Below are positions 15,293 through 26,983 of a stretch of DNA of 49,942 nt, piece by piece. Every line of letters begins with the position of its first letter. Positions within the stretch are counted from its first letter, which is position 1. The DNA lies in the NCBI GenBank assembly GCA_017852615.1, contig JAFMKX010000003.1:1-49942 (forward strand), written 5' to 3'. The notes below the pieces were generated by a model. That model did not search any database. It was not told the origin of the DNA and saw only the letters and a program-made list of their open reading frames with translations. This stretch comes from Pontimonas sp. GTDB taxonomy: Bacteria > Actinomycetota > Actinomycetes > Actinomycetales > Microbacteriaceae. A program made the position numbers and the translations under genes.

Positions 15293-17705
15293 CCAGAGAT
15301 ACCGTTCCCTGATCCCACACGACCCACTGGTCTGGTGGGATTGGCAGTGGTGGAAGCACGATACGTCCGGCAGTGGCGTAGCGAATTTCGCCGGGGCTGA
15401 GCTCTGTGATGATGACCCGATGGCGGGCCAGCACAGAGGCAATCTCGAGTCCTTTCATGGCCCAGGTCTCTGGTGTACCCACAAACTTGGTTTCGCTGCC
15501 TTCCCACACTGACTCGTCCCGTGTGAGCACGAGAGGAGGTCCTGGTGCCGGTGTGCTCTCGGGGGGAGCCCAGCTCCGAGGCGCACTGGCGCCGGAGGCT
15601 ATCTGAATCTGACTATCACCCCAGCGAGCACGTCCAGGGGGAAGCACGCCGCCGCCATCCCACGCCACGGCCACATCCGGCTTTGCCAGGGACATCACCA
15701 CCAGGTGTTCGGCCAGACGCGAGAGTGCACGAGCGTGCCGTGTGGAGCCAGACGAGGTCATCACGAGCCGGCCGGGAAAGGTTTCCACACACTCCACCAA
15801 CAGCGCCGCTCCCTCGTGCCCTGAGGCGTTCAAGCAGGAATCGAAATCATCCAGCACCACCAAGGATTGGGCGTTGGCGCTGGTCAAGCACTGCCACACA
15901 CGAAACGGATCGCTGGGTGCGAGCAGGGCTGTGGAGAAACCACTGGCAATGGTGTGCGCAGCAGTGGTTTTCCCGCAGCGCGGATCTCCCAGAATCAGGA
16001 CTGATCCGTGCTGCAGTTGATCAAAACCGAGACTCCGGTGACGCTGTCGTTCCGGGTCATCAGCCAGGGCCCAGCATGCTGAATCTGCAGCAAAACGCTC
16101 GGGTAGCGCTTCGGCCCATACTCTCCAGGGTGAGCTGGGGATGGCTGAATAATCTCGAGGGGTTACCGCGTCCACTCGGTATTCTCGAACCGGCCGCGTT
16201 GCCCCGGAGATAAAAATGCTGCCCGGCTCCAAATGGCGAGACCGTTTTTGTTGCTCGGGAGAAAGCTCGGGCATCCAGGAGGCACATTCAGACGCGTCAC
16301 TCACCCGAGCACATATTCGCAGCGAAATATTGGCCATCATGGCGGGAGTGAGTACACCGGTAATTCGCTGCGTTGACATGATGACGTGGATTCCCAGCGA
16401 CCGACCCCGTGCCAAGACATCGGAAAGCGCCTGCCCGAAACTAGGAAATGTGGTGAGCAACCATGCTGCCTCATCAATCACAATCACCAAACGGGGACAC
16501 TCGCACTCTGGTGGCAGTTGGGCGCACTCCGTTACCCCGTGCGCGGCAAGAAGCTGCTCGCGCTTGAGCATTTCAGCGTGGATGCCCGCCAGTGCTCGAT
16601 CCACCCGCGATTGATCTAAGTCGGTGACTACCCCCACCGTGTGGGGAAGCCCTGCGAGAGTGGCTAACCCGGCGCCTCCTTTGAAATCAATCAACACCAC
16701 CACCAGGTCACGCGGGGAATAATGAGCAGCCATGGAGTGAATCAGCGCGCTCACCGTCACACTCTTTCCGCTCCCTGTTGCACCCCACACCACAGCGTGT
16801 GGACCTTCCACCACAAGATTTATGGGTGGCTCCTCAGACCGTGTTGCCCACCATAAGCAATCCCGTGCGGTGTAATCCACTTCCAGACCACGCTGCCGCT
16901 CTGGTGCTCGAGAGCCGATTCGATCGAGCATCCACCGCGCCTGGGCAAGGCTCACCCCTTCTGTGACAATTTCTTCGCGTAAGCCCTGCGAAGTGATGAC
17001 GGTGGCCCGGGTGTCACCTCGTGCCACCACCACTGTGGAAATGTCCGCTGCCACTTCAGTGATGTCACTGACCCAGAGCGCGAGAGATTTCCCCACAATC
17101 CGAGTCGGGAAGGGGCCATGTACGGGAAAGTCCGCACTGCCCACGCGGGGCTCTAGAACACCCGAGTTCGCAAGACACCAGCTCACCACGATGGCTCGCC
17201 ACACATCAGCTTCCTTCTCGCTTCCGACAAACGCCAAGGATGCTCCTGCCTCGACCCCAAAAGGCATGCCAGCAATTCCCCCGGTTCCCGCAAGGGGATG
17301 AGAACTAGGAGGTGTCCACCAGTGAGTTCCCACTCGAATCATGGATTGGCGAGGAGGCAACCCCAGCCCCAGCGGGTCAGCAAAGACGTGATCAAGACGG
17401 GGCATAACGTCTAGAGCCTGAGTCTTCGTTTCCTCTCGCATCAAATCAAGGCGCTCCCGGTATTCGCTCACAGACTGGTCATATTCCGCCTCAACAAGAT
17501 CTGCGGAGGATCGGTGGCGCTTAACTCCCTCCCACCAGGACCCCATCACCATGAGAGGCCCCAACACCCCCATCGCCAGGGCAAGTGGCGAGCGAAAAAC
17601 TAACGCCATTACTACCGAGAGAATCACAGGGAGCACGGCGGGCAACCAGGGAACACTCGGGGGCTCTGCCGGTATGGGGCGAGCAGGGGGTGGACCGATG
17701 TTCAC
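15267..17705 (-). CDS. Compact EccC/FtsK-SpoIIIE-type ATPase
   Basis: 812 residues. Two close hydrophobic segments (about 20-38 and 40-56) anchor it. The first FtsK/SpoIIIE ATPase domain is complete: Walker A GATGSGKS at 308-315, VVLIDFKGG at 336-344 and Walker B IVIDEAAW at 407-414. A second domain has P-loop GDPRCGKT (573-580) and VVLDDFD near 616. FKGG and the DLDQSRVDRAL region are typical of EccC/EssC of type VII secretion rather than of DNA-pumping FtsK; those proteins have three ATPase domains and about 1300 residues, so this is a short relative. The first available start is a GTG. An FHA protein is 98 bp upstream. No WXG100 gene is in the window. Confidence 0.82.
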   Translation of the reverse strand: MNIGPPPARPIPAEPPSVPWLPAVLPVILSVVMALVFRSPLALAMGVLGPLMVMGSWWEGVKRHRSSADLVEAEYDQSVSEYRERLDLMREETKTQALDVMPRLDHVFADPLGLGLPPRQSMIRVGTHWWTPPSSHPLAGTGGIAGMPFGVEAGASLAFVGSEKEADVWRAIVVSWCLANSGVLEPRVGSADFPVHGPFPTRIVGKSLALWVSDITEVAADISTVVVARGDTRATVITSQGLREEIVTEGVSLAQARWMLDRIGSRAPERQRGLEVDYTARDCLWWATRSEEPPINLVVEGPHAVVWGATGSGKSVTVSALIHSMAAHYSPRDLVVVLIDFKGGAGLATLAGLPHTVGVVTDLDQSRVDRALAGIHAEMLKREQLLAAHGVTECAQLPPECECPRLVIVIDEAAWLLTTFPSFGQALSDVLARGRSLGIHVIMSTQRITGVLTPAMMANISLRICARVSDASECASWMPELSPEQQKRSRHLEPGSIFISGATRPVREYRVDAVTPRDYSAIPSSPWRVWAEALPERFAADSACWALADDPERQRHRSLGFDQLQHGSVLILGDPRCGKTTAAHTIASGFSTALLAPSDPFRVWQCLTSANAQSLVVLDDFDSCLNASGHEGAALLVECVETFPGRLVMTSSGSTRHARALSRLAEHLVVMSLAKPDVAVAWDGGGVLPPGRARWGDSQIQIASGASAPRSWAPPESTPAPGPPLVLTRDESVWEGSETKFVGTPETWAMKGLEIASVLARHRVIITELSPGEIRYATAGRIVLPPLPIPPDQWVVWDQGTVSLVSAERFLP

Positions 17706-17803
17706 CGGCGTAGTGGAGCATGGCGCTGGAGTCAGTGAGGTGTTTCACCCTGAGTTAGGGAGAAGAGGTCCTCCTCTGTGCCTGTGGACCAGGGCGGCGT
17801 TGG

Positions 17804-18529
17804 CTAGTGCAGCGTGAACGACACCGCGCCGAGGGTAACCGTGGAGCCTCTCACCACCGAGTAGGTGTCAAAGGGGATGCACTGTAGTGCCGGTGACCCA
17901 GGTTCTTCCACCGTCGTGCCAGCATCCGTGTCTAGGTCCTTCACCCAGAAGACACCATCTTGCTGACCAAATTCCAGGTGCTCAGCGGCAACAGTCCCCG
18001 TGGTGTCTTCCAAGCAAATGCGCTGGCGGTGATCATCACTATCGTCGTCGTGTGTTCCGATAAATCCTGGCAACGCGCCCACCGTGACCGACACACCGTT
18101 ATCAAAATTCAGCAGAAAACGAAGTGCTGGTTCCGTGCGGCGGGTTTTACCCACGGCAACCTCTTCTGCCTGAGTGATATCAAATAGCGACATCGCCTGG
18201 GTTTGCTCCGCGCTGGAGTCCTCGGCATCTGAGACAGAATCCGCCGAAGATTCGTCGGGATCCGGGAGAAGAGGCTTTTTGCCCAGATTCAGACTGCGCC
18301 GGATCCATCCGGTGGCGCGCTGGAGGGTATCGGGCTCCGACGTCTCGGTGCTTTCTGCATCATTCTCGCCCAGTGTTATTTCTGGTTCTGCCGCAACCTC
18401 AGGAACCTCACGAGGACGCACCATCGATTGACCACAGTCGGGACAAAAAAGGCTCGTCACCGCCACCATGGTCCCGCACCGGGAACACGGGCGCGGCGGT
18501 GTTACTGCCGTGGCATCAAAAAGGCTCAT
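17804..18529 (-). CDS. Zinc-ribbon and FHA domain protein
   Basis: 241 residues from the ATG at 18529, with possible longer versions from 18616 or 18655. Near the N-terminus a four-Cys ribbon (CSRCG...CPDCG, Cys15/18/29/32) is followed by an acidic Ser/Glu-rich linker of about 80 residues and a C-terminal FHA-like domain (about 140-241). The FHA core is divergent: the usual GR is GT and the usual SRxH is AAEH, so phosphothreonine binding is doubtful. MSLFD occurs twice, at the chosen start and at about residue 112. I chose 18529 because TAACCT lies 7 nt before it, as for a leaderless start; none of the starts has a clear RBS. It precedes the EccC-like ATPase. Confidence 0.72.
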   Translation of the reverse strand: MSLFDATAVTPPRPCSRCGTMVAVTSLFCPDCGQSMVRPREVPEVAAEPEITLGENDAESTETSEPDTLQRATGWIRRSLNLGKKPLLPDPDESSADSVSDAEDSSAEQTQAMSLFDITQAEEVAVGKTRRTEPALRFLLNFDNGVSVTVGALPGFIGTHDDDSDDHRQRICLEDTTGTVAAEHLEFGQQDGVFWVKDLDTDAGTTVEEPGSPALQCIPFDTYSVVRGSTVTLGAVSFTLH

Positions 18530-18646
18530 CTCCACCAGGTTATCGCCACCGCCCGAGCCGACACTCGCAAAACACTCGCGGGGTTCTACAGCAATTTCAT
18601 GAGGTTTCTGCGCCATGATGATGAGTTGGCACACAGAAAGGTTTTT

Positions 18647-19705
18647 GTGAAGCACCTATCACTGGCATCACGCATCGGGCGCACCGCACTGGTCCTAGCC
18701 GGCACCGCGGCACTCGCCGTGCAAGGAGCAGGGGTATGGGGTGCTACCTGGGTGGCAGAAAATCAGGTGTTACTCAAAGACCAACTCGTCGCGTATCAAT
18801 TTGAACCATCGCCAGCCCTCAACGACTATGTCGCCTATTCTGGGCTCTCGGACACTGGCGAGCTTTACCTCATGACATCTCTGCCACAAATCGTGCCCTC
18901 GTACGAATTTGATCGCTACTGTTCGCGCTCAGAACCCGGTATTGGTGTGCTCGGCTGTTACACGCTTCGCGACCAAAGAATCTATCTCTACGACGTAACC
19001 GATGCACGATTAGTCAGCATTGAGCCCGTCGTCGCCGCCCATGAAATGCTTCACGCTGCGTGGGCGCGCCTTTCGCTTGCGCAACGCGAAAAAATTGCAC
19101 TTTTGTTGGAAGAAGGCTTCGCCAGCCTTGGCTCAGACCACCCGTTAGTGGAACGCATAGCCACCTATGAATCAGAAGACCCCACGTCTCGGATTCCTGA
19201 GCTCTATGCCATCTTGGGGACAGAAGTTGGCCAACTCCCGCAGGAGCTGGAGGAGCACTACGCCACCTATTTCAGCGATCGCACCAAAGTAGTGTCCCTC
19301 TCCGCTGAGGTCTACGCCGTCTTCGATTCTCTGAGCGGCGAACTGCTGAATCTCAGTAACGATCTTGAATCTCGCAACGCAGAAATTGAAGGCCTGCGCT
19401 ACACCTACGAAGAAACGTCCCAGGCTCTGCGAGTCGATGTGCTTGCTTTCAATGACAAAGCTTCCACCCCCGGCGCCTTCCCCTCTAAATCTGAGTTTGA
19501 GGCAACGCGAGCTGCCCTCGTTGAGCGACAAAACCGCCTTGAAGGCATGCGGGTGGCACTGCAAACCAAAATCGGCGAATACAACGAATTGCTTGATGAA
19601 CTCAACACCCTCAACGATGAAGTTTCTGAACTCAACCAGGGCATCAACATCACGCTCGAAGCCAAGGATGAGCTCGTTGCGGAAGACCATTCCCTGGAGG
19701 AATAG
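18647..19705 (+). CDS. Membrane-anchored HExxH protein with coiled coil
   Basis: 352 residues from a GTG at 18647 with GAAAGG six nt upstream; an open frame from 18428 would overlap the FHA gene and adds a non-coding-looking Arg/His-rich stretch. A single membrane segment (about 12-34) is followed by an outside domain with a Cys pair (Cys92, Cys104) and VVAAHEMLHAAW, an HExxH zinc-protease motif at 132-136. ELEEHYATYF near 201-208 might give the third ligand. Residues 217-352 look like a coiled coil (NEL, LNTLNDEVSELNQG). I do not recognise the family. Function unknown; a zinc metallopeptidase is inferred. Confidence 0.78.
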   Translation: MKHLSLASRIGRTALVLAGTAALAVQGAGVWGATWVAENQVLLKDQLVAYQFEPSPALNDYVAYSGLSDTGELYLMTSLPQIVPSYEFDRYCSRSEPGIGVLGCYTLRDQRIYLYDVTDARLVSIEPVVAAHEMLHAAWARLSLAQREKIALLLEEGFASLGSDHPLVERIATYESEDPTSRIPELYAILGTEVGQLPQELEEHYATYFSDRTKVVSLSAEVYAVFDSLSGELLNLSNDLESRNAEIEGLRYTYEETSQALRVDVLAFNDKASTPGAFPSKSEFEATRAALVERQNRLEGMRVALQTKIGEYNELLDELNTLNDEVSELNQGINITLEAKDELVAEDHSLEE

Positions 19706-19707
19706 GG

Positions 19708-19716
19708 TTATCCACA
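19708..19716 (+). other. Perfect DnaA-box nonamer
   Basis: TTATCCACA, the full consensus DnaA box, lies in the 61-bp gap between the HExxH gene and ogt. A second one is at 21037. They are not part of an AT-rich cluster, so no origin is suggested. Confidence 0.35.
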
Positions 19717-19766
19717 GAATTTGAGCCCCCCACTCGTGCGCTTGGGCTCGAGCGTAGGATGTGGTG

Positions 19767-20231
19767 ATGCAGTACTTCGCCACGATGAACAGCCCTCTGG
19801 GGCCAGTGAGCTTAAGTGCTCACGAGCACGCCATCACGGGCCTCACTATTGGCCAGCGGGCAAGTAGCACCACGCCCCATCCGGTGCTCACCCAGGCAAT
19901 GTCCCAATTAGAGGAATATTTCGCTGGCACCAGAACACAATTTGACGTCCCCACGGACGCCACTGGTACGCCCTTTCAGGAAGCTATTTGGAGAACGCTC
20001 TCGGAGATTCCTTTTGGTCAAGCCATGAGTTACCAAGAACTCGGCCTTGCTGCAGGGGTGGGCACAGCACCTCGAGCAGTGGGCGGTGCGGTCGGAAAAA
20101 ATCCCATCCCGATTATCATTCCCTGCCACAGGATCTTGGCCTCGAATCAGCGCATCACCGGCTACAGCGGCGGTGAGGGGATTCCCACCAAGGTCGCACT
20201 CCTGGAATTAGAAGGAATCAGTTACCGCTGA
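19767..20231 (+). CDS. ogt: Methylated-DNA-protein cysteine methyltransferase
   Basis: DNA repair protein that takes the methyl group from O6-methylguanine onto its own Cys. About 154 residues with the helix-turn-helix-like TPFQEAIWRTLSEIPFG and the active-site IIPCHRIL, followed by GYSGGEGIPTK. The ATG at 19767 is used, since AGGA lies 7 nt upstream; two GTG codons directly precede it. Its end overlaps the convergent yaaA by 14 bp. No Ada-type regulatory domain. Confidence 0.94.
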   Translation: MQYFATMNSPLGPVSLSAHEHAITGLTIGQRASSTTPHPVLTQAMSQLEEYFAGTRTQFDVPTDATGTPFQEAIWRTLSEIPFGQAMSYQELGLAAGVGTAPRAVGGAVGKNPIPIIIPCHRILASNQRITGYSGGEGIPTKVALLELEGISYR

Positions 20232-20988
20232 TGACACAATCGATGCGGCCATCGCCATAGCTCTGCGAATCCACGTCATAACCCATTTCTGTACCCCACG
20301 CCACAAGGTCATCGAGGGACTCGAGTGTTGCGCCAGAGGTAATCAGATCGCGCACCAGAGTTCCTTTAGCCGCCTTGTTTCCGTGGCCCAACGCCTTACG
20401 AGCGCCTCGCTCCCCCGGCTGGACCAGTGCCAGGTAGACCCCGATGCCAGCGGGGACCGGGGCAAGACCTCGATACCCTTCACTGCGCAGATCCAGCACA
20501 AACCCGTTGGCCTCACTCCAGACGTTATCGGCCACAGAGCCCATCGCCTTCTTCCACTGAGCTTGAACGCTGCCCAGTGGTAAGCGGGAGTCATACGAGA
20601 GTCGGTAGGAAGGAATGAGATCGCTTGCTCGGATCAAACCCCAGAGGGCAGAAAACACCGCCACCGAAGCGTCACACCGGGTGTTCTGCTCAGGAGACAA
20701 ACTTTCCTTATCCAGAGCGTCGTAGAGAACCCCGGTATAGCGCGATAAAGCAGGCATCACCGGGGAGGAGAGAATGTCGCGGTTGCGAAGGATGTCACCA
20801 TCGCCGTGCGGGCCGAGTTTGAACGCCGTGCGAGCGGGTTCCAGTTCTTGAGACACCGACATCGTCTGCTCCACTAACGAACGACGAATATCTATCTGGC
20901 TGGAAAAACTCAACGACTCGAGATCGAGTACCCGTGAGGGGTCACCACCGATAACCTTCGTTTCCGAAGGCGGCAGGATGACCAGCAT
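20218..20988 (-). CDS. yaaA: YaaA family peroxide-stress protein
   Basis: 256 residues with the family N-terminus MLVILPPSETK and the central ALWGLIRASDLIPSYRLSYDSRLP. In E. coli YaaA limits free intracellular iron under hydrogen peroxide stress; the molecular activity is poorly known. The start codon overlaps the stop of atpC as TAATG, so its translation is tied to the ATP synthase operon. Convergent with ogt. Confidence 0.9.
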   Translation of the reverse strand: MLVILPPSETKVIGGDPSRVLDLESLSFSSQIDIRRSLVEQTMSVSQELEPARTAFKLGPHGDGDILRNRDILSSPVMPALSRYTGVLYDALDKESLSPEQNTRCDASVAVFSALWGLIRASDLIPSYRLSYDSRLPLGSVQAQWKKAMGSVADNVWSEANGFVLDLRSEGYRGLAPVPAGIGVYLALVQPGERGARKALGHGNKAAKGTLVRDLITSGATLESLDDLVAWGTEMGYDVDSQSYGDGRIDCVISGN

Positions 20989-21254
20989 TAGGCCGAAATG
21001 ACCTCTGCCAGCCCGGCAACAATGGTCACTTGGTTGTTATCCACAGACAAGAAGCCATCTTCAGCCTTGGCCGTTACTTTCGCGCCGTCCAGGGTGGTAA
21101 TCCGCACTTCACCAGCAGCCAAGACACCCAGGGTGGGCTCGTGACCGGCCAAAATGCCGATTTCGCCCTCCGTGGTGCGAGCAACCACCATTGTCGCCTC
21201 GCCCGACCAAATTTCAGCCGTGGCGGAGACAACAGTGACCTGGAGGTTAGCCAT
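20988..21254 (-). CDS. atpC: ATP synthase F1 epsilon subunit
   Basis: 88 residues of the epsilon beta-sandwich (MANLQVTVVSATAEIWSGEA, then GEIGILAGHEPTLG). It lacks the C-terminal two-helix domain found in longer epsilons, as in other Actinobacteria, so the usual helical inhibition of ATP hydrolysis is not available. I use the ATG at 21254, two bases after the atpD stop; a longer frame from 21287 would overlap atpD. A perfect DnaA-box nonamer occurs inside it at 21037-21045, probably by chance. Confidence 0.95.
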   Translation of the reverse strand: MANLQVTVVSATAEIWSGEATMVVARTTEGEIGILAGHEPTLGVLAAGEVRITTLDGAKVTAKAEDGFLSVDNNQVTIVAGLAEVISA

Positions 21255-21256
21255 GA

Positions 21257-23612
<2,356 letters not shown>

Positions 23613-23640
23613 TGCGTCTAGTCCTTATCCCTTGGTCGTC

Positions 23641-25278
23641 TTAGCGCTTGCGCTTGACGATCTTTTCCTGGTTGATGTCTTCTTGCTCCAAAGCGTCAAA
23701 CTCTTCGCTTCCCGGGTGGCCCAGACCTTCGGCGCCACTGGCTTGGAAGGCCACGAGGAACTTGTCCACCTCAGCCTCAAGTTGGGCCTTGGTGTCATCG
23801 TCCAGAACGTTCGTCTTGCGCAAGGTGTCAAGAATCTTGGTGTTGCGACGAAGGTGCTCGAGCAATTCAGCCTCAAACTTCAAGACATCAGCAACCTCGA
23901 CGGTGTCCAGTTTTCCGTTGGTGCCGGCCCAAATCGAGACCGTCTGCTCCTCCACGGGGTAGGGAGAATACTGAGGCTGCTTGAGCAGCTCGGTGAGTCT
24001 CGCCCCACGAGCCAACTGACGACGGCTTGTCGCGTCAAGGTCAGAAGCAAACATGGCGAAGGCTTCCAGGGATCGGTACTGAGCCAGCTCCAGCTTCAGA
24101 GTTCCCGATACCGACTTAATCGATTTCACCTGAGCGTCTCCACCCACACGCGACACCGAAATACCCACGTCCACAGCGGGACGCTGGTTTGCCAAGAACA
24201 GATCGGACTGCAGGAAGATCTGACCATCGGTGATCGAAATAACGTTGGTGGGAATGAAGGCAGAGACGTCGTTGGCCTTGGTCTCCACAATGGGCAGACC
24301 GGTCATCGAACCGCCGCCAAGGTCATCAGAGAGCTTGGCGCAACGCTCCAGCAAACGGGAGTGTAAGTAGAAGACGTCACCGGGGTAGGCTTCACGACCC
24401 GGTGGGCGGCGAAGAAGCAGGGACACAGCGCGATAGGCCTCAGCTTGCTTGGAGAGGTCATCAAAGATGATCAAGACATGCTTGGAGTCATACATCCAGT
24501 GCTGACCAATGGCAGAGCCCGTGTAGGGAGCAAGGTACTTGAATCCAGCGGGGTCAGAAGCGGGTGCAGCCACAATCGTGGTGTATTCCATGGCACCTGC
24601 TTTTTCCAAAGCGCCCTTCACACCGGCAATGGTGGAACCCTTTTGACCGATAGCAACATAAATACAGCGAACCTGCTTGTTCTCATCGCCAGAATCCCAG
24701 TTGGCCTTCTGGTTGATGATGGCGTCCACAGCAATGGCGGTTTTACCAGTCTGGCGGTCACCAATGATGAGCTGACGCTGTCCTCGTCCCACAGGAATCA
24801 TGGCGTCAATAGCCTTGATACCCGTCTGAAGTGGCTCGTGCACACTGCGACGATCCATCACGCCGGGAGCCTGGAGTTCCAAGGCGCGGCGGCCAGAAGT
24901 CTTGATCTCACCTAAGCCATCAATGGGGTTTCCCAGGGGGTCGACAACACGACCGAGGTAGCCCTCACCGACGGGAACGGACAGAACTTCACCGGTGCGG
25001 GTAACTTCCTGGCCTGCAGCAATTCCGCTGAATTCACCGAGAACCACCACACCGATTTCATTCTCATCAAGGTTCTGCGCGAGGCCTAGGGTGCCATCGG
25101 CGAACTTCACCAACTCGTTGGCCATCACGCCAGGCAGGCCCTCGACGTGGGCGATTCCATCGGCGGCGTCCACAACGTGACCAATTTCGGCGGTGCTAGC
25201 ACTGCCGGGGTCATAAGACTTGGCGAAGTCTTTCAGGGCATCGCGGATTTCATCCGGGTTGATGGTGATGTCTGCCAT
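23641..25278 (-). CDS. atpA: ATP synthase F1 alpha subunit
   Basis: 545 residues; non-catalytic nucleotide-binding subunit. Walker A GDRQTGKT near 170 and the ATP synthase alpha/beta signature [11 protein letters not shown] near 365. The C-terminus has an actinobacterial extension ending in a basic tail ([13 protein letters not shown]), comparable to the tail seen in mycobacterial alpha, which there suppresses ATP hydrolysis; function here is inferred. AGGAAG precedes the ATG. Confidence 0.98.
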   Translation of the reverse strand: MADITINPDEIRDALKDFAKSYDPGSASTAEIGHVVDAADGIAHVEGLPGVMANELVKFADGTLGLAQNLDENEIGVVVLGEFSGIAAGQEVTRTGEVLSVPVGEGYLGRVVDPLGNPIDGLGEIKTSGRRALELQAPGVMDRRSVHEPLQTGIKAIDAMIPVGRGQRQLIIGDRQTGKTAIAVDAIINQKANWDSGDENKQVRCIYVAIGQKGSTIAGVKGALEKAGAMEYTTIVAAPASDPAGFKYLAPYTGSAIGQHWMYDSKHVLIIFDDLSKQAEAYRAVSLLLRRPPGREAYPGDVFYLHSRLLERCAKLSDDLGGGSMTGLPIVETKANDVSAFIPTNVISITDGQIFLQSDLFLANQRPAVDVGISVSRVGGDAQVKSIKSVSGTLKLELAQYRSLEAFAMFASDLDATSRRQLARGARLTELLKQPQYSPYPVEEQTVSIWAGTNGKLDTVEVADVLKFEAELLEHLRRNTKILDTLRKTNVLDDDTKAQLEAEVDKFLVAFQASGAEGLGHPGSEEFDALEQEDINQEKIVKRKR

Positions 25279-25320
25279 GGTTCTTCCTTTGGTTGTTATT
25301 CGTGTGCCACTAGCTGGGGC

Positions 25321-26109
25321 TTAGCCAGCCAGTGTGTTTCTTAAGTCGCTGAGTCGAGTGGCGATACTGCCGTCAATCACGTTGTCGCCAACGCGAATTC
25401 GTGCACCACCCACAACAGAGTCATCGATGTCTTGAGCAAGGTAGTGCGGACGCCCATACCGGGCAGAGAGCATTGTCTGGATAGTGTCGTGCTGGCCTGA
25501 GGTGAGAGGCTGCGCCACACTCACAATTGCCAGGCCTTTGCCGTGCTGGTGAGCAACGGTTTCTGCCGCGAAGTGGAGCATGGCCCCAATGCGGCGGCCT
25601 CGTGGGTCGGACACCAGATGTCTCACAATCGCCTGCGTTTCCGCAGAAACTTTGCCCGCAATGACCGATCCGATGAGGTTCGCTCGGGCAGAGGCACTGG
25701 CGCGCTTGGAACCTAGCCCCAGCTCCAGCTCGGGATGAGCGTGAACAATGTCCGAGACTCCCAAGAGCTCGCCGACGAGGTCCGTGGATTCCCCTGCGCC
25801 GGTGGCGCAAGAACGAATGGCCAATTCCTCAAGCGCTGCCTGCACATCCAGAGCGCTCGACCACCGAAGCTCCACCAGCTGTGCAATCAGCTTCTTCGCT
25901 TCGCTTGTGAGCCCAGCAAATGCTGCATTCGCCAAGGCCGCTGTGGATTTCGTGTCCGCAGAGGAGTCGCTGAGCGCATGACGCAAAGCAGGAGACGTGG
26001 ACAAACCAAGACCCGCGGCGAACAGCTGCTGCGCTAAAGGCAGGCTGGCGCCTTGAGAAGCCAGGAATTCTCTGGCTAGCTCAAGGGAGTGGCTGGTTTG
26101 TGCGCCCAT
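25321..26109 (-). CDS. atpH: ATP synthase F1 delta subunit
   Basis: 262 residues, the longer actinobacterial form of delta (OSCP), connecting the peripheral stalk to the F1 head. The C-terminal signature VVGGARIRVGDNVIDGSIATRLSDL is complete. It starts two bases after the atpF stop. The extra N-terminal length over E. coli delta (177) is typical of this phylum. Confidence 0.96.
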   Translation of the reverse strand: MGAQTSHSLELAREFLASQGASLPLAQQLFAAGLGLSTSPALRHALSDSSADTKSTAALANAAFAGLTSEAKKLIAQLVELRWSSALDVQAALEELAIRSCATGAGESTDLVGELLGVSDIVHAHPELELGLGSKRASASARANLIGSVIAGKVSAETQAIVRHLVSDPRGRRIGAMLHFAAETVAHQHGKGLAIVSVAQPLTSGQHDTIQTMLSARYGRPHYLAQDIDDSVVGGARIRVGDNVIDGSIATRLSDLRNTLAG

Positions 26110-26111
26110 AG

Positions 26112-26690
26112 TTACGCTTTCGCCTTCTTTGCTGCGGCCTTCTTGGCTGGAGCGGCATCTTTATCGAGGTCCGCCAAGAGACGATCCACGACCGAAGCAG
26201 CCTTAGCGTCTTCGCTCAAGCGCTCTTGAACCACAGCAGCGGCCAAGTCCAGAGCCAACGCGCCAACCTCTTTACGAAGCGAGAGCACCGCTTGCGCGCG
26301 CTGAGACTCAATCTGAGCCTGCGCGTTAGCTGCGATGCGATCCGCTTCGCTCTGGGCAGAGGTCTTCATCTCAGCCAGGATTTGAGATCCCTCGGCACGA
26401 GCCTGATCTCTGATCTCTGAGGCTTCTTGACGGGCTTCTTTGAGAAGCTTGTTGTACTTGTCCAGCGCCTTTTTGGCCTCGTCCTGTGCGGATTGAGCCT
26501 CAGCGATGCCGCCTTCGATAGCGAGTGAGCGCTCATCCAAAGTCTTCTGCAGTCGTGGCAGAACAATCCGCCAAAACAGGAACAAGACCAGCGCGAACGG
26601 AATGATCGACCAGACAATGTCGTAAATCGCAGGAATCAACGGGTTAGGTGATTCCCCTTCCGCAGCGAGAAAGAGTGCTTCCATGTGCAT
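26112..26690 (-). CDS. atpF: ATP synthase Fo b subunit
   Basis: 192 residues; peripheral stalk. One membrane helix (about 22-44, IVWSIIPFALVLFLFWRIV) followed by a long Glu/Lys/Ala-rich helical region and a Lys/Ala tail (APAKKAAAKKAKA). Single b gene, not fused to delta as in mycobacteria. Starts 8 nt after the atpE stop. Confidence 0.96.
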   Translation of the reverse strand: MHMEALFLAAEGESPNPLIPAIYDIVWSIIPFALVLFLFWRIVLPRLQKTLDERSLAIEGGIAEAQSAQDEAKKALDKYNKLLKEARQEASEIRDQARAEGSQILAEMKTSAQSEADRIAANAQAQIESQRAQAVLSLRKEVGALALDLAAAVVQERLSEDAKAASVVDRLLADLDKDAAPAKKAAAKKAKA

Positions 26691-26698
26691 CGTTATGC

Positions 26699-26983
<285 letters not shown>

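Noticed and set aside
18428-18646. 73-codon N-terminal extension of the HExxH protein
   Set aside because: It overlaps the FHA gene on the other strand, is Arg/His-rich and precedes the true signal segment; the GTG at 18647 has a good RBS.
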